64,000 nucleotides of DNA, taken from the NCBI GenBank assembly GCA_023404715.1, contig JAEYAR010000093.1, positions 1-64,000 on the forward strand, in the 5' to 3' direction. A program made the translations under genes and the position numbers. Below, one piece after another: positions 1 to 8,110 of the stretch. The number at the start of each line of letters is the position of its first letter. The stretch's first letter is position 1. The notes under the pieces were generated by a model. It was not told the DNA's origin, made no database searches, and worked only from the letters and a program-made list of their open reading frames with translations. The stretch comes from Bacillota bacterium (GTDB lineage Bacteria; Bacillota; Clostridia; Christensenellales; Aristaeellaceae).

Positions 1-1
1 G

Positions 2-148
2 GGAAAGTGGTCGGGGATCATCACGAGCAACAAAGGGCTGCTAAGCCGGTGCAAGCGGCTGGGAATGACGTGCTTTAGCGCGGGCAGCGAGCTGTCGGCC
101 CTCTCGGCCGGCGCGCGCGACGAGCTCGATCGCGTCAGGGCGCTATAG
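2..148 (+). CDS. C-terminal tail of an upstream gene, possibly HpcH/HpaI-type aldolase (partial)
   Basis: An open frame enters from the left edge and ends at TAG 146-148, giving 48 residues with no start in the window. The tail has a GK..GI...N and LG...FSAGSE...L pattern, which resembles the last strand and helix of HpcH/HpaI aldolase/citrate lyase-type TIM barrels. The family call is an inference from a short fragment. The stop lies 11 bases before the next start, so the two genes are probably co-transcribed. Confidence 0.45.
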   Translation, partial: GKWSGIITSNKGLLSRCKRLGMTCFSAGSELSALSAGARDELDRVRAL

Positions 149-159
149 GAGGATGTACG

Positions 160-1230
160 ATGGAGACGACGATGGATGCGGCCTATAAATTCGGATGCGG
201 CCGCTTTGTACAGGAGCCCGGCGCGCTGAGCCGCATCGGCGAGGAGGCGGCTAGATTCTCGAAGAGCGTTTTTATCGTCGCGGGTGAGACGGCGCGCGCG
301 CTGACGGAGCGCGCCGTCGCCGGGGCGCTGCAGTCGGCCAATGTGGCGGCCGTTTGGCAGACGCACACAGGCGCCTGCTGCGAGGAGAGCGCCCGCGCCT
401 ACGCAGCTGCGGCACGGGCGGCGGGCTGCGGCGCGATCGCGGGCATCGGCGGCGGGCGCGCGCTCGACCTGGCTAAGCTGACCGCGCGGCTTTCGGGTCT
501 GCCGGTGATCTGCGCGCCGACCTCGAGCGCGACGTGCGCGGCCTTTTCGCCGCTCTCCGTCGTCTATACGCCCGAGGGGCGAACGCGCGGCACCTGGCTG
601 TTCCCGCTGGAGGTCGGCGCTGTGCTCGCCGACATGGACATTCTTTTTGACCAACCGCCGCGTTTTCTGGCCGCGGGGATTTTGGATGCGATGGCCAAGT
701 GGATCGAGGTCAGCCATCACCTGCGCCGCCGCACGGCAGGCGAGGGGGCGGATGCACAGATGGCGGCGCTGATCGCGCGCCATGTATACGAGCGCCTGAC
801 GGTCCTCGCGCGCGAGGCCTATGCGGACATCTGCGCGGGGCGGCGGACGCAGGCGGTGTGGGATGCGGTTTATCTCAGCATCGCGGGGGCCGGGATGGTC
901 AGCGGCGCGGCGCGCGGGCAGTATCAGTCCGCGCTCGCGCACGCGGCGTATGAGGCGGTGCGCACGCGCTTTACGCTGGAGGCGCAGGGCGCTATGCACG
1001 GCGAGATCGTGGCCGTCGCCCTGTTTTGGCAATTGCGCTTTAACGGGATGGAGGAGCTGGAGGCGCCTTTGGCGGCGCTGATGCAGGGAATGCGCATGCC
1101 CCTTACGCTGCCCGAGCTGGGTATCGCAGACACACGCGAAAACCGCGAAGCCCTTTGGTCGGATTTGGCCTCTACGCGCTTCGTCCACGCGGCGGATGGC
1201 CCACGGCTTTCTGCGGCCATGGACGTATGA
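160..1230 (+). CDS. Iron-containing alcohol dehydrogenase family protein (glycerol dehydrogenase-like)
   Basis: This 356-residue protein has the layout of GldA-type dehydrogenases, which oxidise polyols or related alcohols with NAD in the cytoplasm. The nucleotide-binding motif GIGGGRALDLAK lies at residues 95-106. Likely metal ligands are D176, H261 and H280, in the family contexts ILDAMAKW, ALAHAAYE and AMHGE. Length is normal for the family. AGGAGG at 146-151 sits at good distance from ATG 160. It follows the upstream aldolase-like gene by 11 bases, suggesting a sugar or polyol catabolic operon. The substrate cannot be read from the sequence; glycerol-1-phosphate dehydrogenase-type activity is an alternative. 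Confidence 0.8.
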   Translation: METTMDAAYKFGCGRFVQEPGALSRIGEEAARFSKSVFIVAGETARALTERAVAGALQSANVAAVWQTHTGACCEESARAYAAAARAAGCGAIAGIGGGRALDLAKLTARLSGLPVICAPTSSATCAAFSPLSVVYTPEGRTRGTWLFPLEVGAVLADMDILFDQPPRFLAAGILDAMAKWIEVSHHLRRRTAGEGADAQMAALIARHVYERLTVLAREAYADICAGRRTQAVWDAVYLSIAGAGMVSGAARGQYQSALAHAAYEAVRTRFTLEAQGAMHGEIVAVALFWQLRFNGMEELEAPLAALMQGMRMPLTLPELGIADTRENREALWSDLASTRFVHAADGPRLSAAMDV

Positions 1231-1875
1231 TCATGCGCGGCTGAGCAGCCAGGTAAGGGCCTTCGCCATGCGACGGTCGTAGTCGGCGAAGTGATTGCCC
1301 GGGTTGAGTGCAAATATAGAAGGGAAACCGGCGTTTTTGAATAACGCTAGCGTCTGCTCCGTACAGGATTGCACCTGTGCGAGGCGGGCGTTTTTTGTCC
1401 GCGCTTCGAGGTCGCCGAGCGAGAGATAGACGGGGCACGGGGGCAAAGTAGGCAGCACTGCCCCCAGGTATGCGAGGAAGCCATCGTACCACAGGGCGCC
1501 CGAGACGCTGGCATAGGCCTGAAACAGATCCGTCTTCGTCATGGCGTAAAGGGCGAAGAGGCCCGAGAGCGAGTAGCCCACGAGCATGCGGCGCTGCGGG
1601 GTGAAGCCCAGGCGCGCCTCCGCCTGCGGCAGGGCGTCCGAAGTCAGCGCTTGCAAAAAGCCATCCGCACCCCCGGCGAAATCCTCGCCTTTGCGAAAGG
1701 CGCGAGGCGCGGGCCAGGGGCTTAAATCGGCGTTCCAATCGGGCGCCGCGACGGACACGAGGGAGAAGGGACGACCGATGACCAGGCGGCAGATCGATTC
1801 GTCCGCTTCGGGCACGGCGGTGAGCAGATAGACGACGGGAGAGGACGCCGTCGCCGCACGGTAGATGGTAAACAT
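1231..1875 (-). CDS. Alpha/beta hydrolase, esterase (BesA/esterase D-like)
   Basis: A 214-residue cytoplasmic hydrolase. The nucleophile elbow is GYSLSGLFA (residues about 100-108), a form common in the siderophore-esterase/putative esterase family. A late GNHF supplies the likely catalytic histidine, and an aspartate in LSLGDLE is the likely acid. No signal peptide is seen. It converges on the dehydrogenase: its stop begins at the base after that gene's stop. The protein is shorter than typical BesA-like enzymes (about 250-290 residues), mostly at the N-terminus. Substrate unknown. Confidence 0.72.
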   Translation of the reverse strand: MFTIYRAATASSPVVYLLTAVPEADESICRLVIGRPFSLVSVAAPDWNADLSPWPAPRAFRKGEDFAGGADGFLQALTSDALPQAEARLGFTPQRRMLVGYSLSGLFALYAMTKTDLFQAYASVSGALWYDGFLAYLGAVLPTLPPCPVYLSLGDLEARTKNARLAQVQSCTEQTLALFKNAGFPSIFALNPGNHFADYDRRMAKALTWLLSRA

Positions 1876-1969
1876 GCGCGCTTGCCTTTCAAATAGATTG
1901 CATTTTTATTCGTCACAATTTATCTTTTTTCCTCCGTTTCGGCTTCCATCGATTCCCGTTTTTCCCCAC

Positions 1970-1998
1970 GCATAAGGAAGCCGACAAATTCCATACTA
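1970..1998 (+). promoter_or_regulatory. Sigma-G-like forespore promoter upstream of spoVT
   Basis: GCATA at 1970-1974 and CATACTA at 1992-1998 are separated by 17 bases. Both fit the sigma-G pattern known from Bacillus subtilis, where spoVT belongs to the sigma-G regulon. The predicted transcript begins around 2005, about 37 bases before the favoured start codon. Promoter use is inferred. Confidence 0.65.
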
Positions 1999-2041
1999 GG
2001 TTTGTCGAGGAAATCAACGTATGGATAGGGAGGCAACCGGG

Positions 2042-2596
2042 GTGCGAGCAACAGGCATTGTGCGCAGAATAGACGAACTGGGCCGCGTGGTCATCCCCAA
2101 GGAGATCAGGCGGACCTTGCGGATCCGGGAAGGCGATCCGCTGGAAATCTACACCGACAAGGATGGAGAGGTCATCTTGAAGAAGTATTCCCCGATCGGG
2201 GAGATCTCCTCCTTTGCCAAAGACTACACGGAGTCGCTCTTCCGTTCGCTGGGGCACATCGCGTGCATCTGCGACCGCGACATGGTCGTATCCGCGAGCG
2301 GCGTATCGCGCAAGGAGCTGTGGGATAAGCCCATCAGCCGCGATCTGGAAGCCGCGATTCAGGGGCGACAGGTCGTCAACGTGAGCCGCCAATCCGGCGG
2401 GAAGATGCTGGCCGTGACCAACGAAGAGGACGCTGCGGCTTATACGGCGCAGGTCATCTGCCCGATCATCGCGGACGGCGAATCGATCGGCGCGGTGCTG
2501 CTTCTCTCGCGCGAGCAGAACGCGAAGATGGGCGATACCGAGATGAAGGTCGCCGAGACCACGGCCTCTATCGTGGGGCGCCAGATGGAACAGTGA
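2042..2596 (+). CDS. spoVT: Stage V sporulation protein T, AbrB-type transcriptional regulator
   Basis: SpoVT tunes forespore gene expression during spore formation. The N-terminal swapped-hairpin AbrB domain is almost textbook (RATGIVRRIDELGRVVIPKE, then a RTLRIREGDPLEI segment), followed by the longer GAF-like C-terminal domain that distinguishes SpoVT from AbrB and Abh. GTG 2042 was chosen because it gives the conserved N-terminus and has AGGGAGG at 2027-2033, 8 bases upstream. An in-frame ATG at 2021 would add seven residues (191 in total) and is the alternative. The product has 184 residues against about 178 in Bacillus. The gene stands alone with its own sigma-G-like promoter and a terminator. 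Confidence 0.95.
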   Translation: MRATGIVRRIDELGRVVIPKEIRRTLRIREGDPLEIYTDKDGEVILKKYSPIGEISSFAKDYTESLFRSLGHIACICDRDMVVSASGVSRKELWDKPISRDLEAAIQGRQVVNVSRQSGGKMLAVTNEEDAAAYTAQVICPIIADGESIGAVLLLSREQNAKMGDTEMKVAETTASIVGRQMEQ

Positions 2597-2597
2597 A

Positions 2598-2634
2598 AAA
2601 AGGCGTTGGAGACGATTTGTCCCCAACGCCTTTC
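2598..2634. terminator. Bidirectional intrinsic terminator between spoVT and the DUF3021 gene
   Basis: AGGCGTTGG (2601-2609) pairs with CCAACGCCT (2623-2631) around a 13-base loop. An A-run lies on the left and TTT on the right, so the minus strand reads a T-tract after the stem. It overlaps the stop codon of the minus-strand gene and ends both converging transcripts. Confidence 0.8.
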
Positions 2635-3061
2635 ACCGTTCACGCTCTTTTTGGCGTTTGATTTTTTGCAAGAGATGGTCCGCCTTTTTTGCCTTGTTGA
2701 ACGTTTCCATGTAAAAGGCGGCGGCGCCAATCACATAGGGGATGGTGAAAGAGCGGAAAACATCCCGCGCCCACGTGGGATGCGGCTCGGCAAAGAGATG
2801 TGTGATGCATGTGATGAGAAAGACCAACCCCATGGCGAGCACGTATTGCACCGCCATCACGAGCACGGGCGGCCATCCTTCAAACAGCGTGTGCGCATAA
2901 AGCACGGATACAGCCACACCGGTCCAGACCAGCATCATCAACAGGTTCGCGTAAAACTGCCACTCGCCGTTCCACATGGCGTTGATGAACCCCGCGGCGA
3001 CGGAGATCAGCGTATAGCTGACGCAGGTGGTCAGCAAGACCTCATGAATCCATTTTTTCAT
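2633..3061 (-). CDS. DUF3021 family membrane protein
   Basis: A 142-residue integral membrane protein with four predicted hydrophobic segments (about residues 8-28, 36-56, 66-88 and 103-120) and a basic tail rich in K, R and E. This size and pattern match DUF3021, a family almost always encoded beside a stand-alone LytTR regulator, as here: the first 20 bases overlap the regulator gene. The family is thought to control its regulator's activity from the membrane, but no biochemical role is established. The pair probably shares a transcript with the alpha/beta hydrolase upstream. Confidence 0.8.
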   Translation of the reverse strand: MKKWIHEVLLTTCVSYTLISVAAGFINAMWNGEWQFYANLLMMLVWTGVAVSVLYAHTLFEGWPPVLVMAVQYVLAMGLVFLITCITHLFAEPHPTWARDVFRSFTIPYVIGAAAFYMETFNKAKKADHLLQKIKRQKERER

Positions 3062-3512
3062 GCGGTATCCCTCCCCAGGCCTTCAAAGATCCCTCGAATT
3101 GATCCCGGTAGCTGCGGCTGATGATGAGCTGTTCGCCGTTGTCGAGTACGGCGACGACCCGCATGCCGAGCGTCGGGCGGATTCGCCGGACATAATGCAG
3201 GTTGAGTACCTGCGACTTGTTGATCCGGGCAAAGCCTTCATTCTCAAAGGCGCTGAGGAAGGCGCTGAGCGTCATCTCCGATTGATAGACTTCCTTTTGC
3301 AGGTACAGATACGTGCGCCTGTCCACCGTATCGACATAGCATACGTCTCTCAGCGACAAGAAAACGCGCTCGCTTTTAAGCTTCCCCACGACCCGGGGCG
3401 CGCCGTCTTCGATCGCCGCAATGATATGGCGCAGGCGCGGCGTCATGTCGGTATAGTAGATGTCGATGTGCTCCGCCGACGGTTTGGGCTGCTTGAATAG
3501 ACGGAGTCGCAA
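3042..3512 (-). CDS. Stand-alone LytTR DNA-binding regulator
   Basis: The 156-residue protein has a short N-terminal segment and a LytTR domain (about residues 48-148). Family signatures include VFLSLRDVCYVDTVDRRTYLY, LSAFLSAFENEGFARINKSQVLNLHYV split over the two halves, and the final GEQLIISRSY strand. No receiver domain is present, as in other DUF3021-linked regulators. The start is TTG, with GGAGGGG 5 bases upstream. It lies 23 bases after an alpha/beta hydrolase gene on the same strand and overlaps the DUF3021 gene, which suggests a three-gene transcript. Targets are unknown; autoregulation is usual in such pairs. Confidence 0.87.
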   Translation of the reverse strand: MRLRLFKQPKPSAEHIDIYYTDMTPRLRHIIAAIEDGAPRVVGKLKSERVFLSLRDVCYVDTVDRRTYLYLQKEVYQSEMTLSAFLSAFENEGFARINKSQVLNLHYVRRIRPTLGMRVVAVLDNGEQLIISRSYRDQFEGSLKAWGGIPHEKMDS

Positions 3513-3535
3513 CCGCTCCCCTCCCTTGGCGTTGT

Positions 3536-4504
3536 TTATATGGACAGAGCCTCCTTTAAAAAATGGAAAACCTGCTCGGCATACGCCGCCGGATCGTCGA
3601 TCGCCGCCTCGATGTGGTCGCTGTCCGCCTCCCAGTAGACCTTGTCCGGATGGTCCACCGCCTCAAAGAGGCTTCTGCCCACTTCAACCGGAGCGATTTC
3701 ATCTCGCGTACACTGGATGATCAGCGCCGGCGCCGTGATGTCCGCCGCCTGTTTTACGGCGTCTACGTCGCCAAAGACAAAGCCGTAGCGGGCCCGCAGG
3801 TAAAGATCCGCACAGAAGGCGAAAAACGCTCCGGTTATACCGTCCATCTCCATTACGCCCAACACCATATGTTTCATGTTGTCAAATGAGGAGTCCAACA
3901 CCAGGGCGTCGAGGTTCTGCCGCCCGTGTGCGGTGGCGGCGTATTGGGCCGCGGTGGCCGCGCCCATAGACTGCCCGTGCACGACGACCGGCAGCTGGGG
4001 CGATTGCTGCTCAGCGAAATCCACCATCGCAGCCACGTCGTCTTTTTCAAAGTAGCCGAAGCTGACGAGCGGGCTGGCCGATTCGCCGCTGGCTCGCTGA
4101 TCCATGGCGTAGACGGCATAACCTCGCTCCAGGTACATTTCGGCGAGGGGCGCGACGCTCAGGCGGTCGCCTCCCTGCCCGTGCACGAGAATGGCGGACC
4201 CTACCGGCGCAACCTCGGGGCGATAGACGCCGACAGGGATGGCGGTGCCGTCGGCGGACAGCACCGTCAGAGCCTCTTCAGGCCAACGGCTTTGAAAGGC
4301 GGCCAGGTCGTATCCCCAGTCGGCCAGCATCGCGACGCTGTTTGCCCGGGTGTCGTTTCCTTCGTTGCAGTGAAGGACGCCCTCGCCGACGCCGCGGCCG
4401 ATCTCCCAAGCGATAAAGGATCCCGACACGATCAGCAAGACGACGAGGCCTGCGGTGAGACCAAGTATCCATTTTTTCTTTCTAGAATGATGTGTGACAG
4501 CCAT
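3536..4504 (-). CDS. Membrane-anchored alpha/beta hydrolase (serine aminopeptidase S33-like)
   Basis: A 322-residue protein with one N-terminal transmembrane anchor after KKKWIL (about residues 11-33) and an extracytoplasmic hydrolase domain. The fold shows LVHGQGGDR (oxyanion strand), the nucleophile elbow VVHGQSMGAA, and a late DSDHIEA histidine. The start is ATG 4504, with GGAGGAG upstream and a promoter at 4535-4562. The frame stays open upstream to 5008, but that stretch lies over two other genes and is low-complexity. The natural substrate is unknown. Confidence 0.85.
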   Translation of the reverse strand: MAVTHHSRKKKWILGLTAGLVVLLIVSGSFIAWEIGRGVGEGVLHCNEGNDTRANSVAMLADWGYDLAAFQSRWPEEALTVLSADGTAIPVGVYRPEVAPVGSAILVHGQGGDRLSVAPLAEMYLERGYAVYAMDQRASGESASPLVSFGYFEKDDVAAMVDFAEQQSPQLPVVVHGQSMGAATAAQYAATAHGRQNLDALVLDSSFDNMKHMVLGVMEMDGITGAFFAFCADLYLRARYGFVFGDVDAVKQAADITAPALIIQCTRDEIAPVEVGRSLFEAVDHPDKVYWEADSDHIEAAIDDPAAYAEQVFHFLKEALSI

Positions 4505-4534
4505 GTTTCTCCTCCCGACATGCTTTGTCTTTTC

Positions 4535-4562
4535 ATTATAGCAGGTGGGGCGTTCATGGCAA
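4535..4562 (-). promoter_or_regulatory. Promoter of the hydrolase-LytTR-DUF3021 transcript
   Basis: On the minus strand, TTGCCA (4562-4557) and a perfect TATAAT (4540-4535) are 16 bases apart, just upstream of the hydrolase ribosome site. It is the only good sigma-A-like promoter seen for this three-gene block. Confidence 0.6.
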
Positions 4563-4650
4563 GCTTCGCCTGCGCGAGATGCGAAGACGGACGCATATGT
4601 TGCGAATGAATACAGCGGTACAAATCTGCGGCGCACAAATGAGGACGAGC

Positions 4651-4908
4651 CTACGGCCACCTCGGCGGCGAATCCGGGCAACGCATGCGCCTCTTGAGCG
4701 CGCGCAGCTCTACATAGCAGCCGCAAAGCGCGCAAACGCCGCTTTGCAGGTGAGCGCAGGCCTTGCAATGCGCCAGCCTCGCCCTGTAGACGGCGTCGTC
4801 CGCGCGCTTCTCTTCCGGCAGCGCGTCCTGCCATTCCTGAAGCAGGCGCTGCAGCGGCCGCTCGTCCGCCATCTCGGATAGCAGGCAACGGCGGCAGGTT
4901 AGGCGCAT
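4651..4908 (-). CDS. Small cysteine-rich protein, DUF6171 family
   Basis: An 85-residue protein with a CxxC pair at the start (TCRRC), then CKACAHL and a CALCGCYVE motif near the C-terminus, and a last MRCPD. The paired cysteines suggest metal binding. The layout matches the small DUF6171 proteins found widely in Clostridia, whose function is unknown. Its start overlaps the end of the arabinofuranosidase gene by 10 bases, so it is translated from the same message. Confidence 0.75.
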   Translation of the reverse strand: MRLTCRRCLLSEMADERPLQRLLQEWQDALPEEKRADDAVYRARLAHCKACAHLQSGVCALCGCYVELRALKRRMRCPDSPPRWP

Positions 4909-6362
4909 GTGATTTCACACACAGCGCAGGCGGGCAGGTCGAGCGCGAGCACCCCGCCCTGCAGCATGGCGCCTGTAAAGGGGCGAACGGCGAGCGGCGA
5001 GCTGTCAAAGTCGTTGTACGCGTCCATGGCGCCGGTCAGAATGCGCGCACTGACGTCCTTAACGGCAAAATCCGTCACGTCGATCTCGGCCTTCGCCGCC
5101 TCGGTCGCAGAGGTATTGGTGACGGTGATCGTAAGCCGGCCGTCCTTTGTCGAGGCCGAGGCATAGAGCTGCGCCACGCCGTCTGCGGCGGGCGCGCCGC
5201 CTTCCACAAAGCAGTCGACCGCGCACGCATCTTGGTGCGCCTGATACAGGTCGAACACGTGATAGGTGGGCGTGAGCACCATCTTTTCCCCTTCGGTGAG
5301 GATCACGGCCTGCAACACGTTTACCATCTGGGCGATGTTCGCCATGCGCACGCGGTCGCAGTGCTGCTGGAAGATGTTGAGCGTCAGCGCGGCGACGACG
5401 GCGTCTCTCATCGTGTTTTGCTGGTAGAGAAAGCCGGGATGGGTGCCCGGTTCCACGTCGTGCCAGCAGCCCCATTCGTCCACGAACAGCGATATGCGCT
5501 TTTCCGGGTCGAACTGGTCCATGATCTGGCTGTGTCGGGTCACCAGCGTCTCCATGTGAAGGGCTTTCCTGAGCGTGCGGTAATACGCCTCCTGCCCGAA
5601 CGCCGTCGCGCTGCCCTTATGCGCCCACGAATCGCCCGGCACGGTGTAATAATGCAACGTCAGCGCATCCATAAAGCGCCCGGCGCGCTCCATCAGCACG
5701 GCGGTCCAGCGGTAATCGTCCGTATTTGGGCCGCAGGCGATGCGCACGAGCTTGCGCTCGCCGTAGTCGCGGCAGAACGTGTTGTAGCGGCGGAATTCGT
5801 CCGCATAGTATTCAGGGCGCATATTGCCGCCGCAGCCCCAGCTTTCGTTGCCTACGCCGAGGAATTTTACGCCGAACGGCTCTTTGTGGCCGTTCTGGGC
5901 GCGCTCGAGCACCACGGAGGATTCGCCGTCGCTGTTGAGGTATTCCACCCATTCGCTCATCTCGCGCACGGTGCCGGAGCCCAGGTTGGCGTTGATGTAG
6001 GGCTCGCAGCCCACCTGGCGGCAAAGCTCCAGAAATTCATGGGTGCCAAAGCTGTTGTCCTCCACCACGTAGCCCCAATTGGTGTTGACCATGCGCTTTC
6101 TGCTTTCCTGCCTGCCGATGCCGTCGCGCCAGTGGTACTCGTCGGCAAAGCAGCCGCCCGGCCAGCGCAGCACAGGCACGCGGATATTGCGCAGCGCCTG
6201 CACGACGTCCTTTCGCATGCCGTTTTCGTTGGGGATACAGCTGCCCTCGCCCACGAAGATCCCCTGATAGATGCAGCGCCCCAGATGCTCCGCGAAGTGG
6301 CCGTAGATGTTCTTGTCGATCGTGCCCAGGACGCGCTTCGTCTGAATGGATATGTGCGTCAT
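4899..6362 (-). CDS. abfA: Alpha-L-arabinofuranosidase, glycoside hydrolase family 51
   Basis: An intracellular GH51 enzyme (487 residues) that removes terminal arabinofuranose from arabinan or arabinoxylan oligosaccharides. The acid/base is E173 in GVGNESWGCGG and the nucleophile is E296 in LFVDEWGCWHD; other family blocks are NIYGHFAEHLGRCIYQG and RWPGGCFADEYHWRDGIG. The C-terminal beta domain is complete. No signal peptide, so substrates must be imported. Length is typical. A TTGCGC/TATAAT promoter lies about 100 bases upstream. It is followed by the overlapping DUF6171 gene. Confidence 0.95.
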   Translation of the reverse strand: MTHISIQTKRVLGTIDKNIYGHFAEHLGRCIYQGIFVGEGSCIPNENGMRKDVVQALRNIRVPVLRWPGGCFADEYHWRDGIGRQESRKRMVNTNWGYVVEDNSFGTHEFLELCRQVGCEPYINANLGSGTVREMSEWVEYLNSDGESSVVLERAQNGHKEPFGVKFLGVGNESWGCGGNMRPEYYADEFRRYNTFCRDYGERKLVRIACGPNTDDYRWTAVLMERAGRFMDALTLHYYTVPGDSWAHKGSATAFGQEAYYRTLRKALHMETLVTRHSQIMDQFDPEKRISLFVDEWGCWHDVEPGTHPGFLYQQNTMRDAVVAALTLNIFQQHCDRVRMANIAQMVNVLQAVILTEGEKMVLTPTYHVFDLYQAHQDACAVDCFVEGGAPAADGVAQLYASASTKDGRLTITVTNTSATEAAKAEIDVTDFAVKDVSARILTGAMDAYNDFDSSPLAVRPFTGAMLQGGVLALDLPACAVCEITCA

Positions 6363-6461
6363 GTGAATTCCTCCTCGCCGCGCTTTGCGCGGTTAATCTT
6401 TATGTTGTTTTCGGGCTGCGATGGCAGGTCCCTGCCCTTTCGGTGACGCTCCACTGTTTTC

Positions 6462-6490
6462 ATTATATCGAAATCGCCCGCCGCGCGCAA
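6462..6490 (-). promoter_or_regulatory. Promoter of the arabinofuranosidase gene
   Basis: Minus strand TTGCGC (6490-6485), 17 bases, TATAAT (6467-6462). The same -35/-10 pair with the same spacing occurs before the ROK gene at 62991-63019, so TTGCGC may be a tolerated -35 in this genome. Confidence 0.7.
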
Positions 6491-6515
6491 GGTGCGCCGC
6501 AAATTGCCCGGCGGC

Positions 6516-6544
6516 TTGACATCCGCCGCCGCGTGCGCTATGCT
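6516..6544 (+). promoter_or_regulatory. Promoter of the three-gene ABC exporter operon
   Basis: TTGACA at 6516-6521 and TATGCT at 6539-6544 with a 17-base spacer, about 38 bases before the favoured start of the ATPase gene. It is divergent from, and close to, the arabinofuranosidase promoter. Confidence 0.65.
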
Positions 6545-6581
6545 GACGGAGCACTGCCATCCACAGAAAGAAGGCCCGCCC

Positions 6582-7430
6582 ATGATTGAAATCAGGGACT
6601 TATCGTTCAGCTATACCCGGCAGCCGTTTATTACGGACATGACGTTTTCCGTCGGGCAAGGCGAAATCTTCGGCTTCCTCGGGCCCTCGGGGGCGGGTAA
6701 AAGCACGTTACAGAAAATCCTGACCGGCCTGCTGCCGCGCTACGGCGGGAGCGCCAAGGTGTTTGGCAAGGAGGTAAAGCGCCAGAGCAAGGATTATTAC
6801 GAGCGCATCGGCATCGACTTTGAGTTTCCAACCCTGTATGAAAAACTGACCGCGCGGCAAAACCTTGCGTTTTTTGCTTCGCTGTATAAAAAGCCGCCGC
6901 GCGATCTGGATGAGCTGTTCGCGAGCGTAGAGCTGACGCGCGACGCGGAGAAAAAGGTGGGCGACTACTCGAAGGGCATGAAAAGCCGCCTCGGCTTTTT
7001 GCGCGCGCTCGTCAACGATCCGGACGTACTGTTCCTCGACGAGCCGACCAGCGGGCTCGACCCGACCAACGCCCGTTTGATGAAGGACGTCATCCTGGCG
7101 GAAAAGGCGAAGGGCAAGACGATCATCCTCACCACTCATAACATGTTCGACGCGCAGGAGCTTTGCGACCGTGTCGCCTTCATCGTCGCGGGAAAGATCG
7201 TGGCGCTCGATACGCCCCACGCCTTGGTGATCGGAAAGGGCGAAGGGGCGCTGACCTACTCCTGGCTGGAAGCGGGCGTGGAGAAAACCAGCGAATGCCC
7301 CCTGACGCAGACCGGGAGCGACGCGCGGCTTCAAGCCTTGGTTCGCGAGGGACGGCTGCTCACGGCCCACACTACCGAGCCGAATCTGAACGATATATTC
7401 ATCCAGGTCACCGGGAGGTCGCTGCTATGA
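6582..7430 (+). CDS. ABC transporter ATP-binding protein (ABC-2 exporter type)
   Basis: A 282-residue ATPase that powers the two membrane proteins encoded next. It has Walker A GPSGAGKST, signature YSKGMKSRLG, Walker B VLFLDEPTSGLD and switch histidine LTTHN. ATG 6582 was chosen because it begins the conserved EIRDLSFSY strand and has AAGAAGG upstream; the frame is open to 6492, but that start precedes the predicted transcription start. The C-terminal 60 residues are the variable domain of drug- or fluoroquinolone-type exporters. The gene overlaps the next by ATGA. The cargo is unknown. Confidence 0.88.
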   Translation: MIEIRDLSFSYTRQPFITDMTFSVGQGEIFGFLGPSGAGKSTLQKILTGLLPRYGGSAKVFGKEVKRQSKDYYERIGIDFEFPTLYEKLTARQNLAFFASLYKKPPRDLDELFASVELTRDAEKKVGDYSKGMKSRLGFLRALVNDPDVLFLDEPTSGLDPTNARLMKDVILAEKAKGKTIILTTHNMFDAQELCDRVAFIVAGKIVALDTPHALVIGKGEGALTYSWLEAGVEKTSECPLTQTGSDARLQALVREGRLLTAHTTEPNLNDIFIQVTGRSLL

Positions 7431-8110
7431 GGGTATGGAGACTGACCGTTGGGGACGTGCGATTTCAATGGCGGCATGGCTTCTATCTCGTTTACGCGAT
7501 TTTTACCGCTTTCTATCTGCTGGCCTTGGCGGCGGTGCCGCAAAGCGCACGACGTACCGTCGCCGCCGCGATGATATTCTCCGATCCCGCGGCTATGGGC
7601 CTTTTCTTCATGGGCGCGATCATCCTGCTGGAGAAAAGGCAGGGCGTGAACTGCGCCCTGGCCGCCTCCCCTGTGCGCGTATGGGAGTATGCCCTCGCCA
7701 AGCTGCTATCCCTTGCGGCGATCGGGCTGGCGGTGAGCGTAGTCCTCGCCATAGCCGGGGGCATTCAAAACCTCCTTTTATGCGCCGCCGGCGTGTTGCC
7801 GGCCTCCTTTATCTGCTCCGCCTGCGGGCTTGCTGCGGCCATGAAGAGCCGGTCGCTCAACCAATTCGCACTGTTCGCCGCGCCGTTTGAGGTCTTGATA
7901 GCCCTTCCGCCGGCCTTGCTTCTGTTCGGCGTGGACAGCCCGCTGCTCATGGCGCATCCGGGCGTGGCGGCGGCCCTGTTGATTTACGGCGACCCGCCCA
8001 GCGCGGCGCTGTGCGTTCTTTCGCTGGCCGGCTGGTGCGTTCCGGCCTGGTGGCTGTGCGTTCGCACCGTGCGGCAAAGCTTTGTCGGGAAGGGAGGTGC
8101 GGGCGCATGA
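7427..8110 (+). CDS. ABC-2 type permease subunit, first of two
   Basis: A 227-residue membrane protein with about six hydrophobic segments and no extracytoplasmic domain. It starts at ATG 7427 inside the ATGA overlap with the ATPase gene, which ties its translation to that gene. The ATPase plus two unlike small permeases resembles fluoroquinolone-type export operons such as the Mycobacterium Rv2686c-Rv2688c set; this comparison is by organisation, not by close sequence. Confidence 0.78.
   Translation: MRVWRLTVGDVRFQWRHGFYLVYAIFTAFYLLALAAVPQSARRTVAAAMIFSDPAAMGLFFMGAIILLEKRQGVNCALAASPVRVWEYALAKLLSLAAIGLAVSVVLAIAGGIQNLLLCAAGVLPASFICSACGLAAAMKSRSLNQFALFAAPFEVLIALPPALLLFGVDSPLLMAHPGVAAALLIYGDPPSAALCVLSLAGWCVPAWWLCVRTVRQSFVGKGGAGA

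Noticed and set aside
4505..5008. Long N-terminal extension of the alpha/beta hydrolase frame
   Set aside because: It overlaps the DUF6171 gene and the end of the arabinofuranosidase gene, is arginine/alanine-rich, and lies upstream of a good promoter and ribosome site for ATG 4504.
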